Shown here: positions 60,117 to 64,000 of the stretch, in pieces
Layout: each line of letters opens with the position of its first letter
Numbering within the stretch: the first letter of the stretch is position 1
The notes under the pieces: generated by a model
The model's input: only the letters and a program-made list of their open reading frames with translations
Databases searched by the model: none
Told to the model about the DNA's origin: nothing
Program-made: the position numbers and the translations under genes
Assembly (NCBI RefSeq): GCF_004015185.1
Contig: NZ_CP025746.1
Span: forward strand, 3,489,776 to 3,553,775
From: Clostridium manihotivorum
GTDB lineage: Bacteria > Bacillota > Clostridia > Clostridiales > Clostridiaceae
Direction: 5' to 3'
Length of the DNA: 64,000 nt

Positions 60117-60527
60117 TTAGATTATTATGCCTTCAAAATGATCCATTTCATGTTGGATTATCTGAGCTGTAAATCCATTAAACACTTGCTTTTGCTTCTT
60201 AAAATTTTTGTCGAGATACTCTACTTCTATCATTTCATATCTCTTTGTTTTTCTAAATCCAATTAAAGATAAACAACTCTCTTCAGTTTCATAAAGTTTT
60301 TCCTTCTTTAATATAACTGGATTTACCATAGGCACAATAAGGCCTCCTACAGTAAATACCAATATACGCTTTTTTACTCCAATCATATTGGCAGCCAATC
60401 CTACACAATGTTCTAAGTTGGCTCTTAAGGTATCTATTAAATCATCAATTACTGCTATATCAGCTTTAGTTGCAGCTTCTGATTTTTGTCCTAAAAACAA
60501 TACATCTTTTACAATTGGTCTTATCAT
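60117..60527 (-). CDS. Peptide deformylase-like protein with altered motif I
   Basis: This is a 136-residue protein of the Def family, which removes the formyl group from new proteins. The metal-binding motif III QHEMDH is intact and motif II reads ESCLSL, with the Cys ligand kept and EGCLS changed to ESCLS. Motif I reads VGLAANMIG instead of GxGxAAxQ, so the conserved Gln is replaced by Met. The chain starts at the ATG at 60527 (GAGGT, 8 bases); the longer frame from 60581 encodes an unrelated leader. It could be a second, short Def paralogue of clostridia or a related hydrolase with a different substrate. Encoded alone, away from fmt. Confidence 0.8.
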   Translation of the reverse strand: MIRPIVKDVLFLGQKSEAATKADIAVIDDLIDTLRANLEHCVGLAANMIGVKKRILVFTVGGLIVPMVNPVILKKEKLYETEESCLSLIGFRKTKRYEMIEVEYLDKNFKKQKQVFNGFTAQIIQHEMDHFEGIII

Positions 60528-60777
60528 AATTTGTACCTCTTTTTCATTTATATTTTCAAAATACGATATGTTTTTTAACACATAATATCCTATAACCTTG
60601 TTAAATTATTTTGCTTTATTATACTCTCTCCTGGTAATTAGCTATAAGTGCTTAACTAATACAAATCATTATCTCAAAAAAATTATAACATAAATCAACA
60701 TAGCAGATTATAAAATCATATTGTTTAAATCAAATTATATAAAATCCTTTAATGTGTTATAATTTACTAAAGTAATA

Positions 60778-61298
60778 TAGTTGATTTTGAGAGGATACCT
60801 CTAGATAAAATACACACTACTTTTCATATTTTAGAAGATGAAACTGGCTATAAGCTTACTGATGTTCTAGAAATACATTTTTTAGAATTACCTAAGCTAT
60901 CAAAATTAGATAGTATAAAAGATGTAGATGACCCCATAGTGGATTGGCTTGAATTTATAGACTCTGATTCAAAGGAGGAAATGGAAATGATAGCTGAAAA
61001 AAATGAAAATATTAAAACAGCTTATGAAATATTACAAAGAGTAAGTAAAAGTAAGGAAGCTAGAATGGCTTATGAGGCTAGGCAGGCAGAAATTATGGAT
61101 CAATTGACAAGGGAAAAGACAGCAAGAGAAGAAGGTCTAAAACAAGGGATTGAACAAGGTATCGAACAAGGTATTGAACGAGGAACTAACCAAAAAGCTA
61201 TTGAAATCGCAAAAAACTTGCTTGGTCTAATTGATGATGAAACCATTGCACTAAAAACCGGTCTATCTCTTGAAACAGTTAGAAACTTAAAGAATTAG
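60778..61298 (+). pseudogene. Rpn/PD-(D/E)XK nuclease gene, N-terminally deleted
   Basis: From about 60778 one continuous frame encodes the C-terminal half of an Rpn-family protein: DFERIPLDKIHTTFHILEDE, then GYKLTDVLEIHFLELPKL, then DDPIVDWLEFI and the charged end. The end contains three tandem GIEQ-type units (KQGIEQGIEQGIERG) and the motif IDDETIALKTGLSLETVRNL. No start codon with a ribosome site lies at its head, and the nuclease motifs are gone. A GTG at 60939 could start a fragment, but nothing supports it. It belongs to a different Rpn subgroup from 51202-52047. A hairpin similar to the repeat tail follows. Confidence 0.75.
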
Positions 61299-61628
61299 TT
61301 TATTATATCCTTAAGACTTAAGCTTTTAAGATATTTTTGTGTTGATTGGGAGAGTTTTGGGTTAAACTCTATCAAATCAACACTATTTTCTTATGTACAA
61401 AAAAAGAAGAACTATACCTTCTCAAAATCAGAATGTATAGTCCTTCATATTTATCTTTTATTAGCATTAATGCCCTGTTATAGCTCTATTAATTATTTTG
61501 ATTAATCTTTTTCCAAAAGATCGAACTTTTTTTCAAAGGGCTCTACTTTCTTTCAAAAGGTTAATCCTTATTTTAATAGATCAAACTTTGTTTTAAACCT
61601 ACACCAACAAAAGAACCGTCCCTATGTC
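61299..61628. other. Gap with two hairpins and short repeats
   Basis: First comes a long stem: GTGTTGATT and GAGAGTTT pair with AAACTCT and AAATCAACAC at 61341-61382. Then AAGAACTATAC pairs with GTATAGTCCTT (about 61406-61444), similar to the tail hairpin of the Rpn-associated repeats. A stretch with three loosely repeated 23-base units (AGATCGAACTTT, CTCTACTTTCTTTCAAA, AGATCAAACTTTG) follows. Last, behind the glmS stop, lies the GGACATAGGGACGGT motif. Confidence 0.5.
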
Positions 61629-63455
61629 CTACTCTACAGTAACAGATTTAGCTAAGTTTCTTGGCTTATCAACGTCGCAGCCTTTTTTAACTGCAGTGTA
61701 GTAAGCTAGTATTTGTAGAGGTATTACTGAAAGTACTGGAGCTAGTATTGACATTACCTTAGGGATGTAGATTGTTGCATCTACTGTCTTTTCTATCTCT
61801 GTTTGGCCTTCCATTGCTATACCTAATACCTTAGCGCCTCTTGTTTTTACTTCTCTGATGTTACTTACCATCTTGTCATATAGATCGCTTTGAGTAGCAA
61901 GTGCTATAACTGAAGTTCCTTCTTCGATTAGAGCTATTGTACCATGCTTTAATTCTCCACCAGCGTATGCTTCTGAGTGAATATATGATATTTCCTTAAG
62001 CTTTAGTGATCCTTCCATTGCTACTGCATAGTCAAGACCTCTTCCTAGGTAGTATACATCTTTGTGCTTGTATATCTCATCTACGAAAGCTTTGATTGGC
62101 TCTATATCATTTAGTATTTCAGCAGTTTTTTCTGATAGGTTCAATAAGCCGTCTTTTATCTTTTCTATTTCAGTAGCTCTTACTGTGTTTTTAACTTCTG
62201 CCATGTAAAGAGCTATTATATATAATGCTATTAGCATTGTGATATAAGCTTTAGTTGAAGCTACTGCTATTTCTGGTCCAGCCCAAGTATAGAAGACATC
62301 ATCTGCTTCTCTAGAAATTGAACTTCCTACAACATTTGTTATAGCTATGATTCTAGCTCCCTTTTCTTTAGCAAGTCTTAAAGCTGCTAAAGTATCTGCT
62401 GTTTCACCGGATTGGCTGATGCAGATCATAAGAGTCTTTTCTGTTATAAGTGGGTTTCTGTATCTAAATTCTGATGCTACGTCTATTTCTACTGGTATCT
62501 TAGCAAGTCTTTCTATTACATACTTTCCAACTACACCTGAGTGATAAGCTGTTCCACATGCTATTATATATATTCTATCAAAGTTTTCTATTTGTTCCTT
62601 TGTTAGATGAATACCATCGATCTTTATCTTTTCACCTTTAACTATTCTTGAAGTTAAAGTGTCTTTGATAGCCTTTGGTTGTTCATATATTTCTTTTAAC
62701 ATAAAGTGCTCATAGCCGCCCTTTTCAGCAGCGTCTATATCCCAAGTAACATGGAATATTTGCTTATCCACCTTATTCTTGTTTTCGTCATATATTGTAA
62801 TACCGCTCTTAGTCATTACAACAAACTCTTTATCTTCAAGTAAATAAACATCTCTAGTACTGTTAAGTACTGCTGGTATATCTGAAGCTATAAAGCTTTC
62901 GTTTTCGCCTACACCTATTACTAGTGGACTATCTTTTCTTACTGCTACTATTTTATCAGGATCATTTTTAGAAATAACACCTAGTGCGTAGCTTCCTTCC
63001 ATTCTCTTAGTTGCCTTGATTACTGCATCTTCAAGATTGCCATCAAAGTAGTAGTCTACTAAATGAGGTATAACTTCAGTATCAGTTTCTGATACAAACT
63101 TATATCCTTCTGATATTAACCATTCTCTTAGTACTATATAGTTTTCTATAATACCATTGTGAACTACTGCTATAGTTCCATCTTGGTTACTATGAGGGTG
63201 TGAGTTAACATCTGAAGGTTCTCCATGAGTAGCCCATCTTGTATGACCTATCCCTATACTGCTTGTAAAGTCTTTGTCTAAAACTTTATCCTTAAGGTTT
63301 GAAAGTCTTCCTCTACACTTTTCGATCTTTACTTCTCCGTTTTCAACTACTGCTATACCTGATGAATCATAGCCTCTATATTCAAGCTTGCTTAATCCCT
63401 CAATTAAAATTGGTGTTGCTTTCTTTTCTCCTAAATAACCTACTATTCCACACAT
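61629..63455 (-). CDS. glmS: Glutamine-fructose-6-phosphate aminotransferase (isomerizing)
   Basis: This 608-residue enzyme makes glucosamine-6-phosphate from fructose-6-phosphate and glutamine, the first committed step to peptidoglycan amino sugars. The glutaminase domain starts with the catalytic Cys2 (MCGIVGYLG) and carries GHTRWATHGEPSDVNSHPH and VVHNGIIENY. Two SIS sugar-binding domains follow (ISQSGETADTLAALRLAKEK and LGRGLDYAVAMEGSLKLKEI). The C-terminus is KPRNLAKSVTVE, as expected. The ATG has an AAAGGAAG site. The leader holds a glmS ribozyme, so the transcript should be cut when the product accumulates. A GGGACATGGGGACGG-type repeat abuts the stop codon. Confidence 0.97.
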   Translation of the reverse strand: MCGIVGYLGEKKATPILIEGLSKLEYRGYDSSGIAVVENGEVKIEKCRGRLSNLKDKVLDKDFTSSIGIGHTRWATHGEPSDVNSHPHSNQDGTIAVVHNGIIENYIVLREWLISEGYKFVSETDTEVIPHLVDYYFDGNLEDAVIKATKRMEGSYALGVISKNDPDKIVAVRKDSPLVIGVGENESFIASDIPAVLNSTRDVYLLEDKEFVVMTKSGITIYDENKNKVDKQIFHVTWDIDAAEKGGYEHFMLKEIYEQPKAIKDTLTSRIVKGEKIKIDGIHLTKEQIENFDRIYIIACGTAYHSGVVGKYVIERLAKIPVEIDVASEFRYRNPLITEKTLMICISQSGETADTLAALRLAKEKGARIIAITNVVGSSISREADDVFYTWAGPEIAVASTKAYITMLIALYIIALYMAEVKNTVRATEIEKIKDGLLNLSEKTAEILNDIEPIKAFVDEIYKHKDVYYLGRGLDYAVAMEGSLKLKEISYIHSEAYAGGELKHGTIALIEEGTSVIALATQSDLYDKMVSNIREVKTRGAKVLGIAMEGQTEIEKTVDATIYIPKVMSILAPVLSVIPLQILAYYTAVKKGCDVDKPRNLAKSVTVE

Positions 63456-63639
63456 AAAAAAATCTTCCTTTCATATTTAGATATACGTACCATAATCATA
63501 TGAAATATTTTATCCATGGAAGGCTGCATTTATTTAAGCACTTTCAACCTTAGATATTAAATTGTATATTAAACTTTATAATTTCTAAAGCTGAAGTGAT
63601 GCTTGTAAGATATCTTCTCATTAATTTTTTTGATATCTT

Positions 63640-63787
63640 GATACCCGTCTGGATTTGTTCTAAAAATCACTTTTTAGTTTTGCCAGACTTTAACGGTAGT
63701 ATCATACCGTGAGGCACCCGCTGATTAATCGATACTCCTCATCCTCGTCAGGTTAAATATCATACAAAAATTTAACCCCTTGCGCTT
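63640..63787 (-). ncRNA. glmS ribozyme (self-cleaving riboswitch)
   Basis: On the minus strand the leader reads AAGCGC at 63787-63782. Cleavage is expected between A63786 and G63785. GACGAGGATGAGGAGTATCG, GCGGGTGCCTCACGGT and the P4-type pairing GTCTGG/CCAGAC (63647-63688) follow. These blocks match the conserved glmS ribozyme core, which cleaves when glucosamine-6-phosphate binds. It ends about 185 bases before the glmS start codon. Confidence 0.92.
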
Positions 63788-63866
63788 TAAATAAATATAT
63801 TAATTCTATCCTCCTTTTACTTCTTAAATTATAATTATGGTCTCTTCAGCCTTCACAATTTTATAT

Positions 63867-63893
63867 ATTATACTACATATTATTTAAAGTCAA
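63867..63893 (-). promoter_or_regulatory. Probable promoter of glmS
   Basis: On the minus strand TTGACT and TATAAT are separated by 15 bases, shorter than the ideal 17, about 80 bases upstream of the ribozyme cleavage site. Confidence 0.45.
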
Positions 63894-64000
63894 TCCAATT
63901 GTTACATTTTCAAAAGCATAAAAAAAATATTGTAAATTTATTAATTTCAGCCATGTTTATGCATAAATTCACCTTCTAAACCACCTCAAAAATTATATTA

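Noticed and set aside
61120..61190. Tandem GIEQ repeat read as a separate repeat toxin
   Set aside because: GIEQ/GIER repeats are usual near the C-terminus of Rpn-family proteins, and the frame joins the rest of that family without a break.

Overview
The window is AT-rich (roughly 30% G+C by eye), with AGGAGG-type ribosome binding sites and occasional TTG/GTG starts. It carries a butyrate kinase gene, a T-box in front of a tRNA synthetase gene and a glmS ribozyme in front of glmS. This points to a Clostridium sensu stricto chromosome (Clostridiaceae, Firmicutes). Most genes lie on the minus strand. I see no rRNA, tRNA, CRISPR array or intact prophage.

Layout. Positions 1-3952 hold a sigma-factor/ABC-transporter operon that runs off the left edge. 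Then come an orphan butyrate kinase gene (4133-5203), a 540-base gap packed with imperfect inverted repeats, an XRE/DUF2975 pair, a MATE exporter, a SUFU-domain protein and a 50-residue ORF. Positions 10285-18606 are the most distinctive part: a tight four-gene minus-strand operon. It encodes an exported VWA protein with an intact MIDAS, a 926-residue tubulin-like GTPase, a membrane hairpin protein whose N-terminus resembles the tubulin-like protein, and a membrane protein with what looks like a transglutaminase fold lacking its catalytic cysteine. A DUF2207 gene diverges from it. I read this as a membrane-linked tubulin-like cytoskeletal complex.

Positions 21000-32000 are an accessory stretch: CPBP protease, acetyltransferases, a deaminase, a phosphotransferase, three Nudix hydrolases, a phosphoesterase and a zinc-ribbon membrane protein. 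Positions 32200-38400 are a decay zone: an orphan phage replisome-organizer gene, a group IIC intron sitting exactly behind a terminator, a methyltransferase gene cut by an in-frame stop, transposase tails and a broken Rpn nuclease gene. Positions 38400-48100 return to ordinary genes: Fic, a sigma/anti-sigma pair, an archaeal-type valS under T-box control, HIT, an orphan FtsX-like permease and DUF2935. Positions 48100-61300 hold an ABC exporter pair, a complete Rpn nuclease gene bracketed by about 200-base direct repeats, a YVTN lipoprotein, an EF-Tu-domain/ATP-grasp fusion, more resistance-type enzymes, a YcaQ-family glycosylase and an atypical peptide deformylase. glmS with its ribozyme closes the window.

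Two non-coding themes recur. One is a roughly 100-base three-stem element (copies near 9967, 10069, 29163 and 58898, and a shortened one near 5601) whose stems vary in a compensatory way, and one copy interrupts a transposase remnant. The other is a roughly 200-base repeat ending in a strong hairpin that accompanies Rpn genes. Family assignments come from reading motifs; no database search was possible.
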